Shown here piece by piece: positions 8,987 to 17,681 of a stretch of DNA of 64,000 bases (the stretch's first letter is position 1; each line of letters opens with the position of its first letter). Source of the stretch: UBA668 sp963720695 (GTDB lineage: Bacteria; Actinomycetota; Acidimicrobiia; Acidimicrobiales; Ilumatobacteraceae); the NCBI GenBank assembly GCA_963720695.1, contig CAVRGG010000006.1, positions 1 to 64,000 of the forward strand, given 5' to 3'. The notes under the pieces were generated by a model, which was not told where the DNA came from, made no database searches, and saw only the letters and a program-made list of their open reading frames with translations. The position numbers and the translations under genes were made by a program.

Positions 8987-9283
8987 ATGACGTCCGTGAT
9001 CGTCGCCAGCTCCGACATACCCGTTGTGGTGCCTCTGATCTTCCTCGCGTTCGGCGTCTTCGTCGTGATCGTGAATCGGCAGGCGTTCACTGATTTCGAC
9101 GGTGAACTTCATCGGATGGCCGAGAAGCGAGCGAAGAGCAGAATCGTGCGCTCCCTCGGCGGCTCCGGTGATGCCGCCCAGGAGTACGAGGGCCTCCGCA
9201 AGTCGCGATGGCTCGCCCCCGTGATTCTGGTCGCGTACTTCGCCATCGTGCTGGGTGCGCTCGTCAAGGCGTTAGCTGGGTAG
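8987..9283 (+). CDS. Small membrane protein
   Basis: 98 residues with a hydrophobic helix at about 10-30 (VVVPLIFLAFGVFVVIV) and a second at 75-96 (APVILVAYFAIVLGALV), separated by a basic cytoplasmic-type loop. ATG at 8987 was preferred over an in-frame GTG at 8969. Not recognised. The helix-loop-helix plan resembles the small membrane protein at 6209-6508, without clear sequence identity. Confidence 0.5.
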   Translation: MTSVIVASSDIPVVVPLIFLAFGVFVVIVNRQAFTDFDGELHRMAEKRAKSRIVRSLGGSGDAAQEYEGLRKSRWLAPVILVAYFAIVLGALVKALAG

Positions 9284-9370
9284 CGCAGAGCTGCCGCACT
9301 GCTCGCTGGACAGCGGGTTCCTGGTGGGGCAATCTGCGCTCGTGGGGACGAGAAGTCGGGATGCTCTCGC

Positions 9371-9784
9371 ATGCGGGTGATGAGCGAAGAGATGCTGCGC
9401 GCCATCGTCGACGACGACCTGGACGAGCTACGTGCCCTTGTGGCTTCGGGCGAGTCGCCGGACGCGGTGCTCGATGCCCCTCCGCCGTATCGGTGGTCGG
9501 CGCTGATGTGCTGCGCTGAGCTTGATCGAGAGCGCCTGATGCTGTTTCTGCTGAGCGCTGGGGCTGATCCGAACTACGCCCTGGAGGATGGTTGGACTGC
9601 GCTCCACCATGCGGTCGATAGCGAGTGGGACGCCGAGTCGAACGGTGGTGCAATCGCCGACGGGCATCTTGTGCGTTCGCTGGTGGACGCGGGAGCTGAT
9701 CCAGACGCCGTCTGCTTGCGGCTTCGCCAATCGCCGAGGGAGATGGCGAAACACTCCGCCGCGTTAGCTGCGGCTCTCGGCTGA
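9371..9784 (+). CDS. Ankyrin-repeat protein
   Basis: 137 residues made largely of ankyrin repeats: LLSAGADPNYALEDGWTALH and LVDAGADPDAV show the GADPN and TALHHA signatures. No signal peptide or catalytic domain. Ankyrin repeats bind proteins; in bacteria they often serve as immunity or adaptor modules, but no partner gene is next to it. ATG at 9380 is an alternative start. It is the last cargo gene before the integrase, which is convergent to it. Confidence 0.75.
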   Translation: MRVMSEEMLRAIVDDDLDELRALVASGESPDAVLDAPPPYRWSALMCCAELDRERLMLFLLSAGADPNYALEDGWTALHHAVDSEWDAESNGGAIADGHLVRSLVDAGADPDAVCLRLRQSPREMAKHSAALAAALG

Positions 9785-9838
9785 CTGCCGCACCTATCTG
9801 CCGATCTGTGCGGGCAAGGCCCGGCCGTTTGGATGTGC

Positions 9839-9958
9839 GATTACCGGAATAACCCGCTCGGGAGCGACGGATCACCGGAATAACCGCGGTGCCGATCTGG
9901 CGAAGGCTCGCATCGGCGTCGTCCACGGGCGAGTCGCCCGCGGATCACCCGTGTAATC
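9839..9958. repeat. Three degenerate 16-bp repeats beside the integrase 3' end
   Basis: Copies at 9839-9854, 9870-9885 and 9943-9958 share GAT-Y-ACC-S-G-W-R-TAA-Y-C. The first two are nearly identical (ACCGGAATAACC). Spacing is 31 and 73 bp. The stretch lies between the ankyrin gene and the integrase stop. A protein-binding array (excisionase or integrase arm sites) is one possibility. Confidence 0.5.
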
Positions 9959-9985
9959 CTCGTTCTGCGCTGCTGCGCCCAACCG

Positions 9986-11093
9986 TCACGAGCTGACGGA
10001 TCGGTGCTCCTCGATCATCGAACTCAGGCCGGCGGCGATCGCTGCGTCGCGGTCCTGTGTTGCGTGCTGATAGATGAGCGCAGCCCGTGGTGACGACTGT
10101 CCCATCCTCGCCATCAGTTCCTTCGTGCTCGCCCCGGTCGCGGCCGCCAGTGTGTTGCCGGTGTGGCGGAGGTCGTGGAAGCGCAGCCCGGTGATGCCGA
10201 CGGCCTTCGTCGCTCGGCCCCACGCCGTGTACAGCGTCGCCCGCCGCATCGGTGCGCCGCTCGTCGTCGTGAACAACAGTCCATCCGCGCCGAGTGGCAC
10301 CGACGCGAGATGTTGCTCGAGGTCGGGGATGATCACCTGCGGGATCACGATCGTGCGCACGCCGGCGTCGGTCTTTGGCGGGCCGAGCACGAGGGTGCCG
10401 TCGGAGAGCTCCTGGTACTGCTCCTCGATCCGCACGGTGCGATGCAGGAGATCGAGGTGACGCACCCGCAAGGCGCGGATCTCGCCGAGTCGCAGTCCGC
10501 AGAATGTGGCCAGCAGCACCGCAGCGCGGAGCTCGGGTGCGATCGCGTCGGCCAGCTCGAACACCTGCGCAATGGTCGCTACTGGGCGCTCTGCGGGGCG
10601 CTCCGTGGAAGCGCCCTTCACGATGCACGGGTTGCGCACCACGATGCCGTCCTCCACCGCGGTGGCGAACACGGCGTGCACCAGTCGATAGCACTTGGCG
10701 ATCGTCGAGGCGCCCGGCTTGCCGGCGGAGATCATGTCGGCGCGCCACGTTCGGATGCGGCTCGGCGTGATCTCGCGAAGCTCCGTCGTCGCCGAGCGCC
10801 GGCAGGATGTGCAGACGCAACTCGCTCTCGTACAACTCGCGAGTGCGCGGCCGCAGATGCGGTCGCTCGGCGAGCCAGCGCGACGAGTACTCCTCGAATG
10901 TCACCTTGCCGGCGTCGGGGTCGATCCACGACCCGCGGTCGACATCGGAGCGCACCGACGCGAGGTACGCGTCGGCCTCGCGTTTGGTGCGGAACGTCGT
11001 CGGCGCGCTGTGCCAGACGAGATCGACGCAGTAGCGCGCCTGGAACCGGCCCGACGGCAACTTGCGCACGCTTCCCCATCGGCTGCGACCCAC
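9986..11093 (-). pseudogene. Tyrosine integrase, frameshifted near residue 103
   Basis: Starts at GTG 11093, 107 bp from the tRNA-Gly end of the element. N-terminal arm-binding region with AP2-like repeats (GRFQARYCVD), a SAM-like core-binding domain (TFEEYSSRWL), then a catalytic domain holding the Arg of GLRLGEIRAL, the box H-D-L-R-H-T-G and the nucleophile Tyr of ALIYQHATQ. All catalytic residues are present, but an extra base near 10783 separates the N-terminal 100 residues from the catalytic part; removing it gives LGDDELREITPSRIRTW and one protein of about 369 residues, the family length. Role: site-specific recombination into tRNA-Gly. Confidence 0.88.
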
Positions 11094-11200
11094 GGTGACA
11101 CTCTAAATCCGTTATGGCACGGAAGTGGCACGAAGTGGCACGACGGCCGGTTTCGGGAGGCTCGCTCGGAGGGCGTACCTACTCTGAGCTGGTCTTTCAA

Positions 11201-11274
11201 TGGAGCGGGTGACGGGAATCGAACCCGCGTTCTCAGCTTGGGAAGCTGATGTTCTGCCTCTGAACTACACCCGC
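11201..11274 (-). tRNA. tRNA-Gly (anticodon CCC)
   Basis: Full cloverleaf on the minus strand: acceptor GCGGGTG/CACCCGC, D stem GTTC/GAAC, anticodon stem TCAGC/GCTGA with loop TTCCCAA, and T loop TTCGATT. The CCA end is encoded. Its 3' half is the integration target of the element to its left and is restored by the element's attachment site, so the gene stays whole. Confidence 0.95.
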
Positions 11275-11290
11275 AGAATCGTCCAGCAGG

Positions 11291-12457
11291 CTACCGCTGC
11301 GCCGATGATGCTGCCACCGGGGAATCCGATGTCGCAGAGGGCGTCTCGGCGGTGACGGGCTTGGCGAACGAGATCGGGTGGGCGCGGTACCAACCGATGA
11401 AGTGACGGCCCGCGAACACGAGCGCCGCCAGCACGGGCACCACCACCGCGATGCTCGCCGCCACCACGGCCCGGGCGAACCACACGGGGAGTCCGGTCAG
11501 GACCTGCGACGCCGACAGTGTCAGCGAGTGGGCAGCACCGTTCAGCACGAACGTCACGACACCGGCAGCGGCCAGCGCGAGGAAGCCCGTGACGTGACCA
11601 CGCCATGCGTGCAGCGTGAGCGCGATCACGGTCGCGAAGACGATCACGCCCTTGGCGACGATGGTCGCCCTCCCCACCGAGTACCCGGGCACGACGAACA
11701 GGTCGTCGATCATGCGCACGAGGTTGGCCACTGCGACGACCCACAGGATCACCACCACAGGCCGGGCCAGGCCGGGCCACCGATCTGCGTGGGGTCTGGT
11801 CCGCCACGCCGCGAGGAGCGCGATCGTCAGGAAGACGAGGCTGAACGCGAGCACCGGCGGCCACCACGCGACCGATGCCTCCCACGACAGCACACCCCGC
11901 ACGGTGGCGGCCCTCGCCGCATCGTCGCCGCCGACGCGCAGACCGATCTCCCAGGGGAACACCGTCTGGTCGTGCCCGCGGTCGTTGAACACCGGCGACG
12001 GCGGCACGGGCGACATCCAGTGCACCCGATGGTCGTGCCACGCGAACCGGTCACCGTCGGTGATGCGCCGCCACTCGGCCGGCAGTGTCGCGTCGGCATC
12101 GTCCGGGAGCGCGACCCGCGCGTACCGATCGGAGTTGTAATAGGTGGCCGGGGAGTGGACGTTCTCGTAGATGCCGTCGCCCGGCACGAACTTGAGGTAT
12201 GGCTCCTTCTCGTAGCCCTCGACGACGACCTGCTCCCCGGTGTGGTTGGTGAGCTGCAGCAGCGAGTCGCCCCCGTAGACCTTCCACTCGAGGCCAGGCG
12301 CGCCGGGTTCGACGACGCGACTCACGTAGTTGGTGGCGTCGCTCACTCCACCGTGCGCGAACGCAGCGCTGCCATCGGCCGCGAGGACGCCCAGCATCAC
12401 CAGCAGTCCGACGAGCGCGCGTCGGCGGCGGGGAGCGCGTCGCCGAGTGAGTTCCAC
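11291..12457 (-). CDS. Exported multi-pass membrane protein
   Basis: 388 residues from a GTG start. An N-terminal signal or anchor (RRALVGLLVMLGVLAADGSAAFA) precedes an extracytoplasmic domain of about 180 residues, rich in Tyr, His and Trp, containing HTGEQVVVEGYEKEPYLKF. Five hydrophobic helices follow, then a short cytoplasmic tail. The HGG motif right after the signal is reminiscent of copper-related exported proteins, but I cannot assign a role. Divergent from dcd with an 84-bp shared upstream region. Confidence 0.65.
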   Translation of the reverse strand: MELTRRRAPRRRRALVGLLVMLGVLAADGSAAFAHGGVSDATNYVSRVVEPGAPGLEWKVYGGDSLLQLTNHTGEQVVVEGYEKEPYLKFVPGDGIYENVHSPATYYNSDRYARVALPDDADATLPAEWRRITDGDRFAWHDHRVHWMSPVPPSPVFNDRGHDQTVFPWEIGLRVGGDDAARAATVRGVLSWEASVAWWPPVLAFSLVFLTIALLAAWRTRPHADRWPGLARPVVVILWVVAVANLVRMIDDLFVVPGYSVGRATIVAKGVIVFATVIALTLHAWRGHVTGFLALAAAGVVTFVLNGAAHSLTLSASQVLTGLPVWFARAVVAASIAVVVPVLAALVFAGRHFIGWYRAHPISFAKPVTAETPSATSDSPVAASSAQR

Positions 12458-12541
12458 AGGTAACAGGTCGCCCGAACCCTCCGTGGAGTTCCCGGCCGTG
12501 CAGAGTGCCTGCCCACGGACCCGGCCCACTAGATTCGCCAC

Positions 12542-13105
12542 GTGATCCTCTCCGACGGCACCCTCCGCGAACTGCTCGGTTCCGGGCGCATCATCCTCGA
12601 GCCGTACGACCCGGACCTCGTGCAGCCGGCCAGCGTCGACGTGCGCCTCGGCACAGAGTTCCGGGTGATGCGCAATAGCCGCCTCACCCACATCGATCCG
12701 TTCGAGGAGCAGACCAAGCTGATGGACACGGTCAACGTGCCCGTCGGCGAGGTGTTCGTGCTGCACCCTGGAGAGTTCGCGCTCGGGCACACGGCCGAGG
12801 TGGTCGGCTGTCCCGACGACATCGTCGGCGTCGTCAACGGCAAGAGCAGTCTCGGCAGGCTCGGCCTGCAGGTGCACGCCACCGCCGGGTTCATCGACCC
12901 CGGCTTCAAGGGCACCGTGGTGCTCGAGCTCTCCAACGTGTCGAACCTGCCGATCCTGCTGCGCGCCGGCATGAAGGTCGCCCAGTTGGTCTTCCAGAAG
13001 CTCGACAAGCCCGCCGAGCGCCCCTACGGTCACCCGGATCTGAAGAGCAAGTACCAGAACCAGCAGGGCGCGACCGCATCGAAGTACAACCAGAACACGC
13101 TCTGA
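12542..13105 (+). CDS. dcd: dCTP deaminase (probably the dUMP-forming, bifunctional type)
   Basis: 187 residues from a GTG start. Converts dCTP to dUTP, or directly to dUMP in the bifunctional actinobacterial/archaeal type, feeding dTMP synthesis. Motifs: the nucleotide-binding loop KSSLGRLGL around residue 101 with its Ser and Arg, then HATAGFIDPGFKGTVVLEL with the catalytic Glu, and a C-terminal lid (SKYQNQQGATASKY). Length matches Dcd. Divergent from the membrane protein gene and convergent with etfD, with a small hairpin between the two stops. Confidence 0.93.
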   Translation: MILSDGTLRELLGSGRIILEPYDPDLVQPASVDVRLGTEFRVMRNSRLTHIDPFEEQTKLMDTVNVPVGEVFVLHPGEFALGHTAEVVGCPDDIVGVVNGKSSLGRLGLQVHATAGFIDPGFKGTVVLELSNVSNLPILLRAGMKVAQLVFQKLDKPAERPYGHPDLKSKYQNQQGATASKYNQNTL

Positions 13106-13117
13106 CCCGAACGGGTC
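13104..13117. terminator. Small hairpin between dcd and etfD
   Basis: GACCCG-AA-CGGGTC is a perfect 6-bp stem starting at the dcd stop, between two convergent genes. Too short to be certain; bidirectional termination is inferred from position. Confidence 0.4.
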
Positions 13118-13123
13118 GGCGGA

Positions 13124-15388
13124 TCAGTCGCCGGCGACGGGGTGCGCCAGCGGGGCGTCAGGGCGAGCGAGTGCGGCCTCGCCGGCCTCGATCGCGTCGA
13201 GGAGGTGGATCGAGATGTCGGCCACCTTCACCTCGTGCTCTTCCTTGCCCGCGGCCTTCACGCCGTCGTCGAGCATGATGTAGCAGAACGGGCAGGCGGT
13301 GGCGACACGGGTGGCCCCGGTGCTGATTGCCTCGAGGGCTCGCTCGTCGTTCACCTTGGTGCCGACGTTCTCCTCCATCCACATGCGGGCGCCACCGGCG
13401 CCGCAGCACATGCCCTTGGTGCCGTTGCGCTGCATCTCGACCACTTCGATGCCCTTGATGCTGCCCACGACCTTGCGCGGTGCGAGGTAGACGTCGTTGT
13501 GGCGACCGAGGTAGCACGAGTCGTGGTAGGTCAGCCGCTCCTCGAGGGAGGCCTGGCTGACGTCGAGCGACCCGTTGGCGATGAGGCTCTCCAGCAGCTG
13601 CGTGTGGTGGACGACCTCGTAGTTGCCGCCGAGTTGTGGGTACTCGTTCTTCAACGTGTTGAAGCAGTGCGGGCACTGGGTGATGATCTTCTTCACGCCC
13701 ATGCCGTCGAGCATCTCGATGTTGGGCATCGCCAGCATTTGGAACAGGTACTCGTTGCCGCTGCGGCGCGCGGAGTCGCCCGTGCACATCTCGCTCGGGC
13801 CGAGGATGGCCACGTCGATCCCTGCCCGCTTGAGCAGCTTGGCCATCGCCTGGGTGACCTTCTTGTTCTTGTCGTCGAACGAGCCGGCGCAGCCGACCCA
13901 GTAGAGGTACTCGCCGGTGAACGCCTCACCCGGATCGAGGATCTTGACGTCGAGCCCGTTGGCCCAGTCACCACGCTCGCCCTGGTTCATGCCCCAGGGG
14001 TTGCCCTGGTTCTCCATCGCCCGGTACGCGTTGCCGAGCTCGCTGGGGAAGTTGCTCTCCATCAGCGACAGGTAGCGCCGCATGTCGAGGATCTTGTCGA
14101 GGATCTCGATGTTGACCGGGCAGATCTCGTCGCAGGCACGGCAGGTGGTGCAGCTCCACACCTCTTCGGCGGTGATCCGCTCGAACAGCGAGTTGGCCGA
14201 GATGGTGATGTCCTTGTCGATGCTGAGCGGGGGCGTGACCTGGCCGTGAGCGCCGGTGGCGGCCATGATCTCGCCCGTCTTCAGCACGATCTCGCGGGGA
14301 TCGAGCGGCTTGCCGGTGGCGTGCGCGGGACACACGCTCGTGCAGCGGCCGCACATCGTGCAGGCGTCGGTGTCGAGCAGTTGCTTCCACGTGAAGTCCT
14401 CGACCACGCTCGCCCCGAAGCTCTCCAACGACGTCTCGGTGAGGTTGGGCATGGCCCGCATCGCGCCCTTGGGACGGTCGCGATCACGCAGGTACATGTT
14501 GAGCGGACTGGTGAAGATGTGCCGCAGCATCGTGATCGGCAGCATGATCAGGAACAGTGCGAACGCGACCACGTGCGTGGCCCACATGATCTGGTGCCAC
14601 TGGGTGAGCGTGTGCTCGCTGAGCCCGGTGAACATCTTGCTCAGCGGGTAGCCGATGAAGCTCCACTTCTCGTAGCTCGGCGCGTCGATCTCCGCGATGC
14701 GGAACGCCTCGGCGAAGAACCCGGACAGACCGATCAGCAGGAACACGCCGAGGATCGCGGCGTGCTCCGGCTTGGTCTTGATGCGGATGCGATACGGGCG
14801 CTGCACGTAGCGGCGGGCGATGGCCCACAGGATGCCGGTGACGAACACCAGCCCGGCGAGGTCGCCGAAGAAGCTGTACGCCATGTATGTGCGCCCATGG
14901 AGGAACTTGAGCCCCTCGGGCATCTGATGATCGATCTCGAGGACGGTGGTGACGCCGAGCAGGGCGAGGAACCCGAAGTAGATCATCGAGTGCATCAGAC
15001 CGGCGGCCGAGTCGCGCAGCAGCGTGCGCATGTAGGCGCCGGCCCGGAAGTCGGCCAGGCGGCGCTTCACGTTCTTCTGGGTGGTCTTTCGCCGATCGGG
15101 CGCGCCCCGTTCCCAGTTGCGCACTCGTGCGGAGAACGCGAACGATCCCCAAATGAGCAGCACGGGGATGACGGTGTAGAAGGCCACCTGGAGTGCGCCG
15201 GGGATGCCGTCGAACACCTCGCGGGCGGGCTCCTTGGTGCCGTGCCACTTCGTGAGCTGAGGGATGATGCCCGACGCGAGGGTGAACAGACCCATGAACA
15301 CGCCGACCGCGATGACGAGCTGGTGGGGCGTGCGGTACCAGGGCTTCTTGGGACCGGCTTCGGGTGCAGGAGACGTGTGAGAGCTCAT
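13124..15388 (-). CDS. etfD: Membrane iron-sulfur oxidoreductase, EtfD-like (ETF dehydrogenase)
   Basis: 754 residues. The N-terminal 290 residues hold about six membrane helices with haem-ligand-type histidines, as in NarI/HdrE-type modules. Two 4Fe-4S motifs follow (CTMCGRCTSVCP near 340 and CTTCRACDEICP near 415). Two CCG domains typical of HdrB/GlpC close the protein (VGCAGSFDDKNKK...CPHCFNTL and HDSCYLGRHN...CCGAGGARMW). This matches Mycobacterium EtfD, which passes electrons from the acyl-CoA dehydrogenase flavoprotein ETF to menaquinone during fatty-acid beta-oxidation. It stands alone; etfBA is not in the window. A general heterodisulfide-reductase-like function is the alternative. 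Confidence 0.85.
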   Translation of the reverse strand: MSSHTSPAPEAGPKKPWYRTPHQLVIAVGVFMGLFTLASGIIPQLTKWHGTKEPAREVFDGIPGALQVAFYTVIPVLLIWGSFAFSARVRNWERGAPDRRKTTQKNVKRRLADFRAGAYMRTLLRDSAAGLMHSMIYFGFLALLGVTTVLEIDHQMPEGLKFLHGRTYMAYSFFGDLAGLVFVTGILWAIARRYVQRPYRIRIKTKPEHAAILGVFLLIGLSGFFAEAFRIAEIDAPSYEKWSFIGYPLSKMFTGLSEHTLTQWHQIMWATHVVAFALFLIMLPITMLRHIFTSPLNMYLRDRDRPKGAMRAMPNLTETSLESFGASVVEDFTWKQLLDTDACTMCGRCTSVCPAHATGKPLDPREIVLKTGEIMAATGAHGQVTPPLSIDKDITISANSLFERITAEEVWSCTTCRACDEICPVNIEILDKILDMRRYLSLMESNFPSELGNAYRAMENQGNPWGMNQGERGDWANGLDVKILDPGEAFTGEYLYWVGCAGSFDDKNKKVTQAMAKLLKRAGIDVAILGPSEMCTGDSARRSGNEYLFQMLAMPNIEMLDGMGVKKIITQCPHCFNTLKNEYPQLGGNYEVVHHTQLLESLIANGSLDVSQASLEERLTYHDSCYLGRHNDVYLAPRKVVGSIKGIEVVEMQRNGTKGMCCGAGGARMWMEENVGTKVNDERALEAISTGATRVATACPFCYIMLDDGVKAAGKEEHEVKVADISIHLLDAIEAGEAALARPDAPLAHPVAGD

Positions 15389-15457
15389 AGTGCGAGGCCG
15401 ACCCTAGTTCGCGACGTCACGCGGAGCAGCCTCCGCGGCGTCGAACGAACGGGTCGG

Positions 15458-15883
15458 TCAGCCGAAGTTCTGGCGGTCGAGATCGCGGATGCGGGCGGCG
15501 AGCGCGGCGAGCAGCTTGTGAGCCAGCGCCGGCACGTCGTCGATGACGCCGATGAAGTGGCGCTGGTCGAGCAGCAACAGCTCGCAGTCGGTCTCGCAGA
15601 TGACCGTGGCAGTGCGAGGACCGTGATCGAGCAAGGACAGTTCGCCCACGACGGTGCCGGGACCGAACGAGCCGACCTTCTTGCCGTTGCGCTTGACGAC
15701 GACCGAGCCGTTCAACACGATGAACGCCTCGCGGCCGGTCTGGCCCTGGTCGACGATGAGCGAACCGGCCGACATCGTGATCTCGTCACTGGCCTTCGCG
15801 ATCTTCTCGAGTTCCTTCGTGGAGCAGCCTTGGAACAGACTTACGTTGCGCAGGTGCTCGAGGTATGCCTTTTTGCTCGCCAT
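15458..15883 (-). CDS. Cyclic-nucleotide-binding-domain protein without HTH
   Basis: 141 residues forming one cNMP-binding beta-roll: GSLIVDQGQTGREAFIVLNGSVVVKRNGKKVGSFGPGTVVGELSLLDHGPRTATV in consecutive pieces shows the GE-L-S and R-T-A signatures of the phosphate-binding cassette (residues about 80-95). There is no DNA-binding domain after it, so it is not a Crp regulator; a stand-alone ligand sensor or a regulatory subunit is likely. ATG at 15883 is chosen because upstream sequence runs into the end of the mutase gene. It lies between pgm and etfD on the same strand. Confidence 0.8.
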   Translation of the reverse strand: MASKKAYLEHLRNVSLFQGCSTKELEKIAKASDEITMSAGSLIVDQGQTGREAFIVLNGSVVVKRNGKKVGSFGPGTVVGELSLLDHGPRTATVICETDCELLLLDQRHFIGVIDDVPALAHKLLAALAARIRDLDRQNFG

Positions 15884-15942
15884 GCAGGCATGGTACATCG
15901 CGCGGCGTGCGCGCGGTGACGTGGCGGTACCGGCTGCACCCG

Positions 15943-16693
15943 CTACGCGGTGCCGGCCTGCGCGGCGACGGCGGCGGCGGCCTTCGCGACCGCCTCGGCG
16001 TCGCCGAGATACTCCGCGCTCGGTGACCCGTAACTGCGCGTCGAAGGTGTATCGACGAGGCGCACCGGTGGGGATGTTGAGCTCGGCGATGTCGTCTCGC
16101 GAGACGTGCTCGAGGTGCATCACCAACGCCCGTAGCGAGTTGCCGTGCGCGGTGACGAGCACGTCCTGTCCGCCGAGGAGTTGCGGCGCGATCGCGTCGT
16201 GCCAGTAGGGCAACACGCGCCGCACGACGTCGGCGAGGCACTCGCTCGCCGGGAGGACGTCCGGTGGCAGCAGCCGATACCGAAGGTCGTTGATCGGGTG
16301 CTCGGGACTCGACTCGTCGACGGGCGGCGGCGGAACGTCGTAGCTGCGCCGCCACAGCTTGGTCTGCTCGGCGCCGTGGAGCTCGGTGGTCTGCTTCTTG
16401 TCCAGCCCCTGCAGTGCGCCGTAGTGGCGCTCGTTGAGCCGCCAGTTGCGCTGCACCGGCAACCACACCTGCCCCATCGCTTCCAGGGCGAGATGGCAGG
16501 TGACGACGGCGCGGGCGAGCACGGACGTGTGGGCGACGTCGAACCGGACGCCCGCCTCGGCCATGGTGCGGCCCGCGGCGGGAGCTTCGGCGAACCCCCG
16601 CTCGCTCAGCGGCACGTCGTGCCACCCGGTGAACAGGTTCTGCTGGTTCCACGTGCTCTCGCCGTGGCGGAGGATGACGAGTGTGCCGGTCAC
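15943..16693 (-). pseudogene. gpmA: 2,3-bisphosphoglycerate-dependent phosphoglycerate mutase, frame break near the C-terminus
   Basis: GTG start giving TLVILRHGESTWNQQNLFTG, the RHG catalytic His motif of histidine phosphatases. Then RRSYDVPPPP, and VTAHGNSLRALVMHL with the second His, as in dPGM. It interconverts 3- and 2-phosphoglycerate in glycolysis. After VTER the frame shifts near 15992; dropping one base yields EYLGDAEAV and an Ala-rich tail ending at a stop at 15943, the normal dPGM length of about 250. As sequenced, the frame instead runs on into the cNMP-binding gene. An essential core gene with a break in its last 17 residues is more likely a sequence error than a real mutation. 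Confidence 0.85.
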
Positions 16694-16757
16694 AGCAGCG
16701 AGGCTAAACGCTGCACGCAGCCGGCGCCTCCTTGCGGGGTCGCTAGGGTTCGCGGCG

Positions 16758-17660
16758 ATGGTCGTTGCGGGGATGTCGGCTGCGTGGGTGTCGCAGTTGC
16801 TCGGCCGCGACCTCACCGGTGAACGTCCCCTGAGTGACGACCCGAGCGAACGTCACGTGGTGGTGGCCGAGGAGTTCTTCGTGACATGGATGGCGGCCCC
16901 GGTCCCTGCCCCGCACTCGGGCGTGGAGGTGCTCGACTACCTGACGTCGCAGGGGTTCGACGGCATGCCGCCGTTCGTCGGTGCGCTGGAACACGACGAC
17001 CACGTGGTGGCCACCGTGCACCACTTCGTCGCCGGCGCGGCCGACGGCCGACGGTGGATCGCCCGGACTCCGGACGGGGAGGCGCTCGGACATCTCGCGT
17101 CCGCGCTCCACAAAGCCCTCGCCGGTCTCCGTCGGAGTGCGATCGCGGCGCGCTCGTACCGTGCGCACGCGGTCGACGACCTTCACCATCTCGAACGCTT
17201 CGTCGACGGTGACGACGCCGACACCGTTGCGTCGATCTCACCTGCAGTGCTCGAGGCGCTCGATCCACTCCGCGAGGATCGACTGCTCCCCGCGCATTGC
17301 GTTCACGGCTGTCTCGACCTGGGGCACGTCCTGCGCCGGGACGACCAACTGCTCGTCACCGGATTCGCCGCGGGCACGAGGGCCGATGTGGACGAGCGGA
17401 CGCTCCCGCACACACCGCTGGTCGACCTTGCCGCACTCGTCCAGTCGGTCGACCGTGTCCTCCACGTGGGCGAGCCGGCGATCGTGGCCGAGACGGTGGA
17501 GGCAGTGGTCGACTCGTACGGTGCGGACCATTCCGTCGACCGGTCCGTGCTCCACGCGCTGCGCGTCGCACACGAACTGCACGCCGCGAGGCGCGCATCG
17601 GGCAACTCCTCAGCGGATCTCTCCGATGCGATCGCTGCCCTCGGCCGATTGATCGGGTGA
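16758..17660 (+). CDS. Maltokinase-like protein with lost catalytic residues
   Basis: 300 residues (ATG at 16773 is an alternative start). The layout follows the maltokinase/Pep2 family: N-lobe pieces VVVAEEFFVTWM and VEVLDYLTSQGFDGMPPFVGAL, a middle region with ALHKALAGL, then VHGCLDLGHVLRRDDQLLVTGFAAG and HTPLVDLAALVQSVDR. In active enzymes the loop is HGD-H-LGQ-L with Asp as base, and the later strand is DFEGE with a metal-binding Asp. Here the first Asp is Cys and the second motif has no acidic residue. It is probably a pseudokinase or binding protein rather than a trehalose-to-glycogen maltokinase. Divergent from pgm. Confidence 0.65.
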   Translation: MVVAGMSAAWVSQLLGRDLTGERPLSDDPSERHVVVAEEFFVTWMAAPVPAPHSGVEVLDYLTSQGFDGMPPFVGALEHDDHVVATVHHFVAGAADGRRWIARTPDGEALGHLASALHKALAGLRRSAIAARSYRAHAVDDLHHLERFVDGDDADTVASISPAVLEALDPLREDRLLPAHCVHGCLDLGHVLRRDDQLLVTGFAAGTRADVDERTLPHTPLVDLAALVQSVDRVLHVGEPAIVAETVEAVVDSYGADHSVDRSVLHALRVAHELHAARRASGNSSADLSDAIAALGRLIG

Positions 17661-17681
17661 GCACGGATAGCGTCTCGATCC

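Larger units (their letters stand above)
1..11244. mobile_element. Integrative element inserted in tRNA-Gly(CCC)
   Basis: The first 30 bases of the window repeat positions 11215-11244, the anticodon-loop to T-arm part of the intact tRNA-Gly at 11201-11274. A tyrosine integrase reads away from the intact tRNA, starting 107 bp from it. Between the two copies lie a MobF-type relaxase, an excisionase-like HTH gene, a toxin-antitoxin pair and small cargo genes. This is the layout of a tRNA-targeted integrative and potentially mobilisable element of about 11.2 kb. The left repeat may extend beyond the window, so the true outer limit is uncertain. No FtsK/TraB-type translocase or mating-pair genes are visible, so any transfer would need helper functions. 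Relaxase and integrase are both frame-broken as sequenced. Confidence 0.85.

Noticed and set aside
13142..15919. A very long open frame on the plus strand opposite etfD
   Set aside because: It is the antisense shadow of a clear EtfD-type gene with iron-sulfur motifs; open antisense frames are expected at this GC content.
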